This document shows positions 34,850 to 45,977 of a stretch of 64,000 nucleotides of DNA, one piece after another. Each line of letters opens with the position of its first letter. The first letter of the stretch is position 1. This stretch comes from Papilionanthe hookeriana x Papilionanthe teres (lineage: Eukaryota; Streptophyta; Magnoliopsida; Asparagales; Orchidaceae), in NCBI GenBank assembly GCA_022702705.1, contig CM040427.1:72097283-72161282 (forward strand). The letters are read 5' to 3'. Both the position numbers and the translations under genes were made by a program. A model generated the notes under the pieces. That model was given only the letters and a program-made list of their open reading frames with translations, was not told the origin of the DNA and did no database searches.

Positions 34850-34950
34850 GACCGAGGAGCGGACTCCCCTTCCAGTCCGGTGTGTTATTCGAATCCTCCC
34901 ATCATTGGTGTGATTCGAACCCCTGACCCAAGGGACTTACACCAAAGGCC
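34850..34950 (-). mobile_element. Possible tRNA-derived SINE fragment
   Basis: On the minus strand CAGGGGTTCGAATCAC fits the RNA polymerase III B box, and TGGTGTAAGTCCC precedes it where an A box may lie. A second GATTCGAATAA follows within 40 bp. It is not a tRNA gene: no cloverleaf can be drawn. Confidence 0.4.
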
Positions 34951-34959
34951 ACAACCAAT

Positions 34960-37320
34960 TTTATTTATTTCATATTGCGCTTAATTAACTTGATGTATAT
35001 TCACGTGTTGACTATTTTTAGTCGAGGGGGAAATTAGGATAGAATATAGGCTAGAAGTATGGTCACATTAGACTTTATAATGTATCTATCATCATGTGTT
35101 ATCTTAAAGAAATGATCCTTATATTAATCTTTACTAATCATAGTCACACTTAACTTTATGTGGTTATCGTTATCATCTTATGTTATGCAATCAGTTGGAA
35201 TAACTTCATTTCATCTACAAAGGTAAGTTTAAGGTATCAAAATGATGATATATGTCTCATTTTCTCAACAATTATAAAGAAATTACCGAAACTAAACTCA
35301 CATAACTCTATTGAGGAAATGTCATGATGTGATTGCGAGACTCACTGTCATACATATCGAATTTCCTTTAAAGTTTAATCTAAATAATGTGGTTGTGAGA
35401 GACTATTCCCTTTCTTGTGGTATAGAATGAAGCTCCCGAGAAGTAGTCATGAAGTAACAAGGGTTGAATAGCCATGTTATAGGTATTATACCCTTGTGAC
35501 AATGAATGTCATCAATTCACTTATGTGTATTCTAAAGTAATGCATTAAGGCCCCGTTTGAGGCAGTTTATTTGGTGCGGTGTGTTTTGAAAACACACTCA
35601 GACCCGTTGGGCAAACTGTTTTTCGATAACGTTTTCAAAAAACCGGCATTTTAAACCGCTAAAATCAGTGTTTTCACACTATTCATGACTACGTGTGGTG
35701 GCAGCTTTCTAGCTACGGTTTGAACTAACAGACAGAAAAATAGTCTTAGAAATTTACCTTATGTGCAAGATCACTGTACATGGTCATGACTTTATTCAAT
35801 TGATAACATGATATTATCTAAATCTACATGTTGCTGCATCTCAGGCTTTTATAGAAGTGTCCAATTTATTCAAGATGTAACAGGCACTTGTATTTTTAAG
35901 TAAACAAAGAACAAAACATGCCTATTCATTAATAAATGAAGCATGCATGTAACGTTTTCTGTCTTGAGTGAGATCCACTTGGCGAGAGATAATGAAATTT
36001 ATGGGGAGGATAGGGTGCCAGAGTGTAATGTTATTAAATATTTGAAGACGTGCAAAAGGTAAGTTATGTTTTAATTTTGTGATAATTACATAGATAGCAC
36101 TTGAAATATTATTGATTCGTGCTAGCAAATCCACGTCAGTAAATTATCTTCTTAGCGTGGTATGAAGATTTAACACACACTTAGAAGAGAGAAGAAAACT
36201 AGTAATGCACCAGAAATTTTATCGTTTTTCCCCGTAAAAGAAAAAAACACGGGGTTGGCCCAGCTGAAGAGTTTCATTATAAAAAGATAATTACAGTTAC
36301 AGTCACTTGTCCCACAGGCATGAAAGGGTTACTAGGCGTCCCAAGTTACAACGTTGATGTACTGATGAGTTTGTTGTAGGAATGGGTGGCGACTGATAGC
36401 GATCTGCGGTGGCCGGCAGGTGGTGGCTGGCAACGATCAGCGATGGTCAGTGGTCGGCAGTCGTCGATGGCGGTCGACTGTGCTTGACGGCAGCCAGTGG
36501 CGTGGTTGACGATAGCTGGCGGCGATCAATAGTGACTGAGGTGGTGTTGGACTTTAGTTTCTTCTCAAAGCTTCAAGTTATTTCTCAAGTCTCAAGCTCT
36601 CCTCCCTCCTCTCATGAGAGGGGTGAGGCTATATTTATAAAATTTTTGGTGCAATTAATGTAGGAATATAAATCACTTTGATCGGATGACTCAAATGACT
36701 TCTCTCGATCAGACGGCGTTTGATGAAAATTTGAGTCCCTTAGCGATGTCGGAATTGAACGATCTGGGACTCGTTGGATTCATCTTATCGAGAAGCTTGA
36801 TTCTACTATGAACTCATTGGATTCGACATTCATTTGACCTCCCAAATATGTTCGAAAAACTTTCAAATATGGTTTAATGGGTTGATCAGGACTCGATTTG
36901 GTTCTGATCATATTAATATTGTTACTAATGGGTCTGTCTTGTCTAACCGATCAATTTAACTATAAGTTTGTTGAAATCGGAGCTCTAGATGATTTTTCAT
37001 AAAAGTATAAATAGTTCTTGCTCAAAGGATTGCCTCGAGATCTATATCATGCCTCGAGTTTTGTTGGATGTGTATCAATTATTATCTACGATCAAATTAA
37101 TGTATTTACACGTATCACAATTAAATCATTAAGAATTTGATAAATATGAAAAATATGAGTTGGAGTTTTATCAAGAAATCCAGAAATGGATGGAAGAGAG
37201 TGCATGATTTGTAAATAGCAATGTTATGGGTGATATGTATCTAATTTTGTCTTAATAAGCCTATTAAAGAATATCATGAAATGTTATTTAACGTAAAAAT
37301 ATGTTGTTATGGTTATTGTC
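34960..37320. other. Intergenic DNA, including a truncated element end
   Basis: At 35550 TAAGGCCCCGTTTGAGGC resembles a PIF/Harbinger- or hAT-type terminus next to TAA, but no matching inverted end follows. Positions 36400-36540 have repeated TGGCGGTCG/TGGTCGGCAG words. Otherwise nothing is recognised. Confidence 0.4.
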
Positions 37321-37324
37321 TAAG

Positions 37325-37537
37325 TATAGCTGTTAACCATCTAAATTTGAACCGAGCTAGTTTGCTCAAATAGAAGTGCAGCTCAAAATCGGCTCGTGGC
37401 TCGTTATATCGATTTTGAGCCGAGCCTGCTCAAAATTGAATCGAGCTCGATCCGGCTCAAAATCGAAACGGCCTGGCTCAAATTGAGTTATTTGGATCCG
37501 TTCCAACTTGAAATTGGCTTGAACTTAGCCCGTGGCT

Positions 37538-37582
<45 letters not shown>

Positions 37583-37585
37583 TAA
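37325..37585. mobile_element. GCTCG-rich MITE fragment ending in a (TA)n run
   Basis: The stretch from TATAGCTGTTAACC is built of GGCTCAAAATCG and GAGCCGAGC words, like the hAT-type MITEs upstream. It runs into about 18 TA repeats (37541-37578) and no right end is seen. Confidence 0.45.
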
Positions 37586-37589
37586 TTAT

Positions 37590-38390
37590 AATACTAAGAG
37601 CCATTCTCAGGTCACTTCGAGCTGGTACATCTTGAAAGCACATCTTAATGAGGGGAATGCATTAAACATACGATCATTCAATTTGAGAACATTAGGGCAA
37701 TTAAATGCTAGGCTATTATTTTTATCCCTATTTGTGATTGTTAAGACTTAATGAGAAATATTTATGTTCTGCATGCGCACTCTCCGGAATAATCTCTCAA
37801 TAACTCATTATTGGGGTACTAATTTCAATAACTCTCAATAACCCTACAATAACCTATCAATAACTTTGCATTTCTGGTTCATATTCCTTGATTTTATTCG
37901 AGGGTTTTATGAAATTATTGAGGGTATTAATCCCAGTAACATCGACATAATCCCTCAATACCCTCCGAATAATCTTCTTACGCACGCAGAACTACATTTG
38001 TACTAAGTACGTAAATATTTCTCGTGATTTAGAACTATGTAGTACGCAATGAAGAAAGATGATGAGCACAAACTCTGAACAATTATTTTAATTTATTTTA
38101 ATACGAACATCCACAGCACAGTTTTTCTTGCCATGGAAAGCGATATTATTAACGTTATATAATTTTATTAACCCAAATATGTATTAATTAGAGAAATCAT
38201 TGCAGGCCTCCTTCAGTTTCACTATAACGACGAATGCCGAGAGTATTCCCATCACGGAACAAAAAGCACCAATAATTGAGGGTTCCGGGTTTAAATATTT
38301 ATTACAAGCTCGTCCTGCTTTTAACGCTTTGGCAATTACGAATTAATTATTTAAATTATGTGGGTGATGTCAACATAAGAGCATGAATAG
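37590..38390. other. Intergenic DNA
   Basis: Positions 37800-37980 repeat CAATAACTC and CAATAACCC words, a short degenerate array. No gene is seen. Confidence 0.5.
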
Positions 38391-38395
38391 GGAAA

Positions 38396-38632
38396 ATTTG
38401 CCTACGTAAAACGTACGCAGCATTGTGTATATCGTCCAATAAGAAAATGCCACGTATGCATAACATCCATTTAACTTATCTGTAACCTGCAAAAATAAGG
38501 AGGTTACAGTGAGGTTACAGAGAGATTACAGACAGGTTACGTGGAGGTTACAAGGGATAAAACACGGAAATACCCCCATGTAACCTTCTGAACGTACGCA
38601 ACGCTGCGTTCGTTTTACGTATGCAAATTTTT
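38396..38632. mobile_element. MITE with ~35-bp inverted ends and internal GAGGTTACAG repeats
   Basis: The left end AAATTTGCCTACGTAAAACG with TACGCAGCATTG is matched in inverse by CAACGCTGCGTTCG and TTTTACGTATGCAAATTT at the right. Inside, five copies of (GA)GGTTACAG follow one another at 38501-38553. No transposase is present. Confidence 0.8.
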
Positions 38633-38639
38633 TTCAATG

Positions 38640-39000
38640 AAGAGAGAGCTATAAATAATAAATGATAATAAGTGTAATTTATGATGTTTTTTAAGTTATG
38701 ATGGGTGCTAGAAGGTCTGCGGCGGTAAAATAGTAAATTGTCATCTAAGCGTTGCATAAAATTCATTACATGCTTAATCAAAAAGTAGGAGAAGAAGTGG
38801 AAGCCACTACTCATGATCTTTCTTATTTTATATGAAAAACTCTAGAAAGGCAAAATAACCACGAGGCTTAATCTAGTTAAAACAATCCACTATAGATGGT
38901 GAGTACATATGTCAACTATTCTCCTAAATTAGGAAAGATGAATTACAAAGTTAACTATGGTATTGTAATTCATTGATAACTATCATAATCTGGTTGTAAT
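38640..39000. other. Intergenic DNA
   Basis: Nothing is recognised here apart from the start of the minisatellite on its right. Confidence 0.5.
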
Positions 39001-39900
39001 GAATGTAGTTCTCGGTGATTGCAGGTTACAAGGGTCGCAGACGATTGTTATGGAAACAGTAGTATGTCATTAATGTTGTAGACGGTGGTTGTAGCACCAA
39101 CTTGTCGTATAGGTCGTAGTTGAAAGCTATGGTAGTAGTTGGTCATGTGGACTGCATTTGGCTATTTCAGGAGTGTCGATTGACAACATTAGTCATAGTA
39201 TGAAGCTACAAGAGCTGTGAGCCATGTAAGTCGTAGTTGGTCGCATAGGTCATAGTGGTGAGCTGTGATGATGTCCGTAAACCACAAAGGCTGGAGTTAG
39301 GAGATGTATGAGCTTTGAATTACATGAGTCCATAGTTAAGATGTGATAACATTTGTAGGCCACAGAGGTCAAAACCGGGAGCTGCATGAGTTGTGGACCA
39401 CATATGTCATAGTTGGTCATATATGTCATAGTGGTGATCTGCGATAACATTCATAGGATGTAAGGTTCAAAATTCGGAGTTGCACAAGTTGTGGACTACA
39501 TAGGTCATAATTGGTCATGTAGGTCGTAGTGGCAAGCTGTGATAACATCCGTAACTCACATGGGATGGAGGCGAGAGCTGCACGAGCTGTGGACTACGTC
39601 GGCCATAGTTGACCATGTAGGCAGCAGTGATGAGGCATTATGATGTCCATAGGTTGCAAGGCTGGGAGTCAGGAATTGGACAAGTTGTGGACCATGTAGG
39701 TCATAATGGTGAATTGTTATGGCATTCGCAGGTTGCAAAGGCCAGAGTCAGGAGCTGCACGAGATGTGGACCAAGTAAGCTGCAGTTAGTCACATAGATC
39801 ATAATGGCATAGATCATAATGATGAATTGTGATGATGTCCATATGCCGTAGAGACCCGAGTCGAAAGTTACATGAGCTATAAGCAAACTAGTGGTGAGCT
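39000..39900. repeat. Degenerate minisatellite, period about 100 bp
   Basis: Units begin with GAGCTGCACGAGTTGTGGAC-like text, followed by TACATAGGTCATAGTTGGTC and GTGGTGAGCTGTGATGATG and then GTCCATAGGTTGCAAAGG. Copies of TGTGGAC occur at about 39390, 39490, 39590, 39685 and 39765, and weaker ones further left. Units are 80-95 per cent alike by eye. The frames seen on the minus strand (MLSQITTMTY and similar) follow from the repeat and are not genes. Confidence 0.85.
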
Positions 39901-40249
39901 GTTACTCACTCAACACAGCATAACTCGTGATGTTCACAACAGAGGCTTCTCCAAAAAAATAATCACTCTCTGCAGAGGGTAAATTTATAATCCTATCACC
40001 AGGGCTCCTTCTATAGGAGGTTCTACAAGCTTGTCATGGGTAGCGGTGTCCACAAGCTCAACTATCTCCCAAACAAATCTAATTCTTATAAAAAAGAACA
40101 ACATATCCTTCCTTAGTAATTCCATAACAAAGTTTGTCCACCTCATTTCGCTCTTTGGGAGACCAATTCCACAAATGCAGAAAATTGGATATCAACTACC
40201 CCTACCACCATATCTATACTATAGCAATGATCACCCATAGGTTCTTGCA

Positions 40250-40900
40250 AGAACTTCTTAGATTTCACAACATCAAAATTCTCTTCATGATTATTTAATG
40301 GGTCTGTCAAGTACAATGGAGACATCCTTATCTTCCTCCATGCTCAAGACAATAAAATTTGTCGGTAAGATGAACTTATCCGCTTTAAACAGAATGTCCT
40401 CGATTAAACCCCTAAGACAGGTCACAGAGATCACAACTAACTGTATTTTCACAATGGTGGGCTGGACATCTCCTAATCCTAGTCTTTTGAAAATGATCAA
40501 AGTTATAAGGTTGATGTTAACTTCTTTGTCATATGAATCCCTCTCACTAAATTTCTTTCCTATGGCAAAATGAATAGTGAAGCTACCTAGCTACTTTAAT
40601 TTTTTTTTAGCAACTTCTTCTGCATGATAGCACTACATTTCTCAATCATGACAATCATCTCACCAGCTCCTAATTTCTTTTCCTTATCCAAACCTCTAAA
40701 ACCTCGAATATATGTTGGTCCTTCCTATACCTCTAAAAGTCTCTAAAGAAATGGTGGTGGTTTCTCTTGCACTCTTCTAAAAATGAGGCGGGTTTCCCTA
40801 AGTCTAAAATTAATTTTTCAAGGAGGCTTCCAGACTTAGAATGTGGCCCTGCAGTTTCAATCTCCTTCCTAAAAGTACACAATTGAAATGATAGAGAACA
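40250..40900 (-). pseudogene. Athila-type Ty3/gypsy protease fragment
   Basis: The minus strand reads EKCSAIMQKKL and LGSFTIHFAIG, then INLITLIIFKRLGLGDVQPT, RGLIEDILFKADKFILP, NFIVLSMEEDKDVSIVLDRP. This is the segment around and after the retropepsin active site in Athila-like elements; the active-site D-x-G-A loop itself is degraded (SYDKEVNINL). Stops and frame changes precede and follow. No RT or LTR is attached, so this is an isolated fragment about 200 bp upstream of the aminotransferase gene. Confidence 0.75.
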
Positions 40901-40912
40901 GTTAGTAATTTA

Positions 40913-40978
40913 GGTGTTATTAATAATATTGTAGTGTTATTTTACCATAGTATCATCACTATAATATCAATAACACCA
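40913..40978. repeat. Inverted repeat upstream of the aminotransferase gene
   Basis: GGTGTTATTAATAATATTGT and its near-complement ending in AATAACACC enclose a loop of about 20 bases. It lies about 110 bp before the start codon and could form a hairpin in DNA, or in the transcript if transcription starts upstream. Confidence 0.7.
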
Positions 40979-41086
40979 AAAATACTACCATCCCAACCTC
41001 TATAAGCACACTCCTCTTCTCTCCTCTGCTCTCCCCCACGGTCAGACCTCGCCTCCGGCCTTCAACATACCCTCAATATCAACGCC

Positions 41087-42931
41087 ATGGACGGCGCTTC
41101 GTCTCACCATGCTCGCCCAAATCCAGGCATGCCATCTTTCTCTCTCTTTCTTAACTGATGCATATCGTCAAACAATAGCTTAGCGTCCCCCTTTTCTTTT
41201 GGCTATCAAGCAGGTTTATCTGCCGGCACACGAGTCCCTGTTTATTCTGCTGCTCAGGTAAATTTAAATGGAGATTGAAACACTGTTCATCGCTAACGAA
41301 AGTCTTGCTGTTGCTCTTATCCTTTTCCCATGTTTGATCTGGCTTGTTTTCTTTGTATTTTCTGATATTTGTGCTTGCTCTTGAATCTAAATTGTGCTTT
41401 CTAGTAGGTTTAGCTTGAATAAATTTAAATTTTCTGAATGAATATTTCATTTATTTATTTATTTATTTTTTTGGGAACAAGGAGAGTCATGATTCTGCTG
41501 AGTTTGGGCATTCTTAACTGTGCTTAATTTTTTCTTTTTCATGGAATCGGCAAATGAAACCTTGTCCGGTTTTTGTGAATAAAATAATAATTTAGGTGAT
41601 GAAGTGATAAGGTAACCTTCCACTTCAGTTCAAAAAATTTTTGGGACTCCCTGGTATCATATTGTTTATTATTTGCTTATACAGTGATCTTGAAGAAAAT
41701 AGAAATAAGGCTCATAAGAATCATCACGTAGATTACGGGAGACGCCCCTCTCGGTGGAGTGAAAGCTAGTTTGATTTTGGTTTTAAAATAAGAAAAAAAA
41801 TATTAAGTGCGGATAAAAGATGCAGAGCTATGTGCGAAGACTAATCTGAAGCTATCACGTGCCAAATATTATTTATTATTATTTTATTCTAACAAGGTAT
41901 TTTAATCTAAAATACTAAAAGAAATAATGCGGCCCGACCCTGCTCTAGAAAAAAAAAACAAATACAGGGATTGGGATTTTTTATGCCTGGGTTCATTTGA
42001 CATTCCATATTCTTAGATCGACATTTTTAAGTTTAAAGCTGTTGATGGAGTCATATACGTGCATGCATTTTTGTGTTAGAGTATGTGACCCAAATTTTGT
42101 TGGGTTTGGATGAGAAAATTTGCAGTATGACGTGTGTGTGACCGAAATTATGGGAAGATTATTTTGGGGCTGTTGTGAAAAAATGACGACAATAAAATGA
42201 ATAATGGAACGAGAAAAATTGCACTTAGAAAAAATATCAAAAAGACACACAGATTTAAGTAGTTCGACAAATTTGCCTACATCTACGGACCTGCAGAGTA
42301 TTTTATTACTTCGATGAATTACATCGTAGAGCGCCTCGACGTTTACAAGAAAATCTCTATTTTCTTATCTCCCTCCCTCTCTCTCTCTCTCTTCCTCTCT
42401 TTCTCTCTTAGAGGACTTGGCTTGGCCCTTTCGCTTGGTACTTGGCTTGGTTCTTTTGCTTGGCACTTGGCTTGGCCCTTTCGCTTGGTACTTGGCTTGG
42501 TTCTTTTGCTTGGCACTTGGCTTGGCTCCATCTTTAAGCCAAAAGAGACTATTTATAAAAACTTGGAGGTAGGTGAGCGGTAGGTGGGATGTGGTAGGTG
42601 AGCGGTAGGTGGGAAAATATGTGAGCGGTAGGTGAGATTCTTAATTATGAATATAATTAAATTAATGTAAATCGGATCTCCACTTTACCCAACATGGGCT
42701 TCTGTCTCCGTGCCTGCAGAGAAACATTAGGTGCGTTGCATGCACCTACGACCACCCAATGTGAGGAGAGAGAGCGTAGGGAGAGAGAGTGGGTCCCTAC
42801 CCTCTCTCTTCTCTCATTGGGTGGCCGTAGGTGCGTGCAACGCATCTAATATTTCTCCCGCATCTGCACCCTATGGTATGAACACCCTTGTCTTATGGAC
42901 TCTATTAATTTTATTATTATTATTATTATTA

Positions 42932-42977
<46 letters not shown>

Positions 42978-43483
42978 GAGAAATTTGCATACATACCCAC
43001 GATTCTTATTTATTTACATATCTTACACGCTAAGTTTAATATTTACACTCACAACACAATGGTGTCATAAACCTATGCTTGAAAAGCTGTATTTCAATTT
43101 TAAATAAATTTACATTCGTACCCACAATTCTTATCTGTTTACATATCTTACACCCTAAGTTTATTATTTACACTTATTATACATTGGTGTCATAAACGTA
43201 TGCCTGAAAAGGTGTGTTTCGATTTTAAATAAATTTACATACATACACACAATTCTTATGTATTTACATATCTTACCCCAAAGTTTAATATTTACACTTA
43301 TAACACATTACACATTGGTGTCAAAAACCTATAGATGTAAAGGTGTATTTCAATATTAATAAGTCAGTGATGATGGCATTTTGGTTGTGATATTAAAGAT
43401 TTGACTTGTATGTATGTCAACATGAATGTTTAGGTGTTGGATATGTAAATACAAAGAATTTTGTGGCATGTATGTAAATGCCC

Positions 43484-43517
<34 letters not shown>

Positions 43518-45977
43518 GTATGTGCGCACATAGTGTATGTATGCGTGCATCTTTTTTAAGATTTTGTGGGGAATAATGTGTTGTGTGAACCGTCACTCTC
43601 CACTTGTAATACTCTCTTCCTTTTTGATATAGTGAATTTCCTCCTTTGCTCAAGATTTTTCCCATATAGTTTTTCACATAAATCTATGTATTGTTCTCCT
43701 TGCACTTTTACTTTTCATTGCATCAATTTCCTAACATTATTTATAGAAAGCATTTCTATAGTTTGCTACTCACATATTTCATCAGATATTCATAGTTTCT
43801 TCTTCTCTTCTAGATTATCGAAAAGCAACAATTAAAATGGAATTCGGTGAAGGAGAAACCTTACCCTGCTATGTACTCAAGCTACTTTGGTGGAATCATT
43901 CTTGATCCATCCATAATGGTTCTTCCAATCGATGATCATATGGTGCACAGAGGACATGGCGTCTTTGATACAGCGGTGATATTGAATGGGTAGGTAGAAA
44001 ATTTTTGTTCTAGCTTTGTTATTCAGTATGGTCCAGTAAATTCTTCTTTTTTCATGTTCCATTTTTGAGTGATAATTAAAAGCTTTAAGAATAGACTGAT
44101 TTGATTATCTTATTTACTTCACAAAATAATGTCTGACTATGTATGTTTCTACTAGAATCCGCATTCAAATCATAAGTAGTGGTGCATAAAGTTTGCCGAC
44201 TTCTTCTTTTCATACTCTATATTTCTTAACTGATAAACATGGTTGATCCAGTATATACACTAATATTTTAAAAATCCTGTTGGTTTGCAGGATGGTTTAT
44301 CACATATCTGATTATACCTTTTTACTTTTAAAGAATCTGATGTTGCCAATACATAATTTTCTTTAAATCTATAAAATCCTATCATTTGGAATTTGAAATA
44401 ACATGAAGTTATAGATAGAAGATGCATCCTGTGTACATGTTTTAAATTTTCTTTTATTATAATAACCATCTCTTCTTTTCTTTTATTTTCAATTTTTTTT
44501 TTTGTTGGGTGGTGGGGGGGTTGGTAGGGGAATTCTTACTGAGGAAATGAAACATGATTCGTGTTAGTAATCTAAGTTCTATGTCTGACTTTAGCATTGT
44601 TTCCAGCGTGGTTATCATAGAACTATATTGTTGCATTTTATTACCTTTAGGATAAATTTTTCAGTATGGATCTTTTTGCTTTTATCTTCATATTGCTTTA
44701 TAATTTTCTGTTCAGTGTCTCGCTCTTATCAACTAAAAGGCTTGATGTCATAAACTTTATTAGCTTTGAATTTTTGGAATGTAGATCAATCTTATTCATT
44801 ATGTAACAACTATTTCATTTTCTTACCGTTGGCTTACCCTTCACATTCTTAAGAAACTGATCATATGCATAAACACTTCCCCCGATACCTTCCCCTGATA
44901 CCTTCCCCCGATACTATGGCAGATATTTCACTCATGCTCCTTATGTAGGTACTTGTATGAGCTGGATACCCACCTTGACAGATTCCTAAGCTCAGCATCA
45001 AAAGCTAAGATTTCTTCTCCATTTCCCAAGGAAACTTTGAAAAACATATTAATCCAGACGACAGCGGCCTCAAAGTGCAGAAGAGGCTCGCTCAGATACT
45101 GGTTAAGCGCAGGTCCAGGAGACTTCCTCTTGTCTTCTTCGGGTTGCCCAGAGCCTGCCTTCTATGCAGTAGTTATTGCTGACAACTTTTCCCAGCGCAA
45201 GGAAGGTGTTAAAGTAGTTACAGCCACTACTCCAATGAAGCCTCCTATCTTTGCCACAATGAAGAATGTCAACTATCTCCCTAACGTTCTAGCAATTATG
45301 GAAGCTGAAGAGAAGGGCGCCTTTGCTTCAGTCTGGGTTGATGAGAATGGCCACATTGCCGAAGGTCCCAATGTTAACGTTGCATTTATAAGCAAGAAGA
45401 AGGAACTACTTCTTCCCACTTTTGATAATATACTCACTGGGTGCACGGCTAAGAGGCTTTTGGCATTAGCTCCAAAACTAGTTGAAAAGGGACTTTTGAA
45501 GGGTGTGGAGACTCGGAATATAAGGGTAGAGGAGGCTAAAAATTCAGCAGAAATGATGTATGTGGGGAGCACGCTTCCATTATTGCCAATCATTGAATGG
45601 GATGGACATCCAGTTGGAAATGGTAATTCTTATCCTTTAATGCTTGTGGAGAAGGGATTTTTTTTTTTTTTTGTCAAAAACATTAACTGCAGGCAGAATA
45701 ATCTTGTATTGTAGAAATGTCATTTTTCCTCATTAAGCACTGCCAATATGAACGGCAATTGGTCTATTTTGAAAATTAGACAACTCAATCTGGTATCATT
45801 ATGACTACGTTCTATTTATGGTGAGTGAAGCTAACTTATTCTTATTGTGTGATAGGGAAAGTAGGAGAATTAACACTCGCGCTGTCTGATCTGCTTTGGG
45901 ATGATATGATTGCTGGTCCAGAACGGATCCGCGTTCCATATGAAGATGATGATGCATTGCAACGGAGCAAATTATAA
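41087..45977 (+). CDS. Class IV PLP-dependent aminotransferase (D-amino-acid / branched-chain aminotransferase-like)
   Basis: Predicted exons are 41087-41126, 41214-41257, 43814-43989, 44949-45622 and 45856-45977 (TAA), 1056 nt and 351 aa, with all phases consistent. The ATG is in a good context (CAACGCCATGGAC). Exons 3-5 are certain; exons 1-2 are inferred, and intron 1 would be a GC-AG intron. Fold type IV signatures: HMVHRGHGVFDT at about 70-80, RYWLSAGPGDFLL at about 136, FATMKNVNYLPNVL with the Schiff-base lysine at about 192, HIAEGPNVNVAF at about 222-233 and LTGCTAKRLLALA at about 249. The length and text agree with the plant D-amino-acid transaminase/branched-chain aminotransferase-like family (I recall Arabidopsis At5g57850 and relatives). 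Members transfer amino groups or act as 4-amino-4-deoxychorismate lyase, so the substrate is open. The N-terminus is short (about 28 residues before the conserved region), with no clear plastid transit peptide, so a cytosolic form is likely. Confidence 0.9.
42171..42694 (-). mobile_element. Copia-type solo LTR inside intron 2 of the aminotransferase gene
   Basis: On the minus strand it begins TGTTGGGTAAAGTGGAG and ends TTTTTTCACAACA. TATAAATAGTCTC at about 42545-42557 is the TATA element. TGTAGGCAAATTTGTCGAAC (about 42265-42285) matches the R/U5 text typical of Copia LTRs. Flanks are GGGGC (42166-42170) and TGGGC (42695-42699), a 5-bp target site with one mismatch. There is no internal region. 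A (CT)n run and a GGCTTGGCCCTTTCGCTTGG-type tandem repeat lie inside. Confidence 0.8.
42370..42535. repeat. (CT)n and a 28/56-bp tandem repeat in the solo LTR
   Basis: After a CTCTCT run (42370-42406), CTTGGCTTGGCCCTTTCGCT and CTTGGTTCTTTTGCTTGGCA alternate, giving two 56-bp units and a partial third. Confidence 0.85.
42728..42850. mobile_element. Foldback MITE in intron 2
   Basis: ATTAGGTGCGTTGCATGCAC, CTACGACCACCCAATG and GAGAGAG are matched in inverse by CTCTCTC, CATTGGGTGGCCGTAG and GTGCAACGCATCTAAT. Arms are about 48 bp with 3-4 mismatches and the loop is about 25 bp. The outermost TTA/TAA suggests a PIF/Harbinger-type target, but this is not proven. Confidence 0.7.
42908..42976. repeat. 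(ATT)n microsatellite
   Basis: About 23 ATT units, one interrupted by GTT. Confidence 0.95.
42985..43365 (-). repeat. Three tandem copies of the ~120-bp dispersed repeat
   Basis: Each copy has TTTACATACATACCCAC, ATTCTTATNTATTTACATATC, AAGTTTAATATTTACAC, ATTGGTGTCATAAACCTATG and AAAGGTGTATTTCAAT. The same repeat occurs once in the other orientation at 43385-43485 and as single copies at 34455 and 50535. Confidence 0.85.
43385..43485 (+). repeat. ~100-bp dispersed repeat, inverted copy in intron 2
   Basis: GAATGTTTAGGTGTTGGATATG and GGCATGTATGTAAATG match in reverse the three tandem copies on its left, so a hairpin could form in the pre-mRNA. Confidence 0.65.
43483..43516. repeat. (TTA)n/(TA)n microsatellite
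   Basis: About nine ATT/TTA units followed by a short TA run. Confidence 0.9.
44881..44922. repeat. Tandem CCTTCCCCCGATA upstream of exon 4 acceptor
   Basis: Three 13-14 bp units CTTCCCCYGATAC lie 30-70 bp before the intron 3 acceptor at 44948, where a polypyrimidine tract is expected. Confidence 0.8.

Noticed and set aside
34850..34950. tRNA gene on the minus strand
   Set aside because: Only B-box-like text is present; no acceptor stem, anticodon arm or cloverleaf can be formed.
35550..35735. Complete Harbinger or hAT MITE starting GGCCCCGTTTGAG
   Set aside because: No inverted partner end was found within the next kilobase, so only an element end is possible.
36364..36375. Hammerhead ribozyme core (CTGATGAG) as part of a retrozyme
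   Set aside because: CTGATGAG occurs, but no matching GAAA box and stems could be drawn.
42731..42979. Plus frame ending in poly-Leu
   Set aside because: It is translation of the (ATT)n microsatellite and a MITE arm.
45273..45593. 106-codon minus-strand frame
   Set aside because: It lies wholly antisense to exon 4 of the aminotransferase gene.
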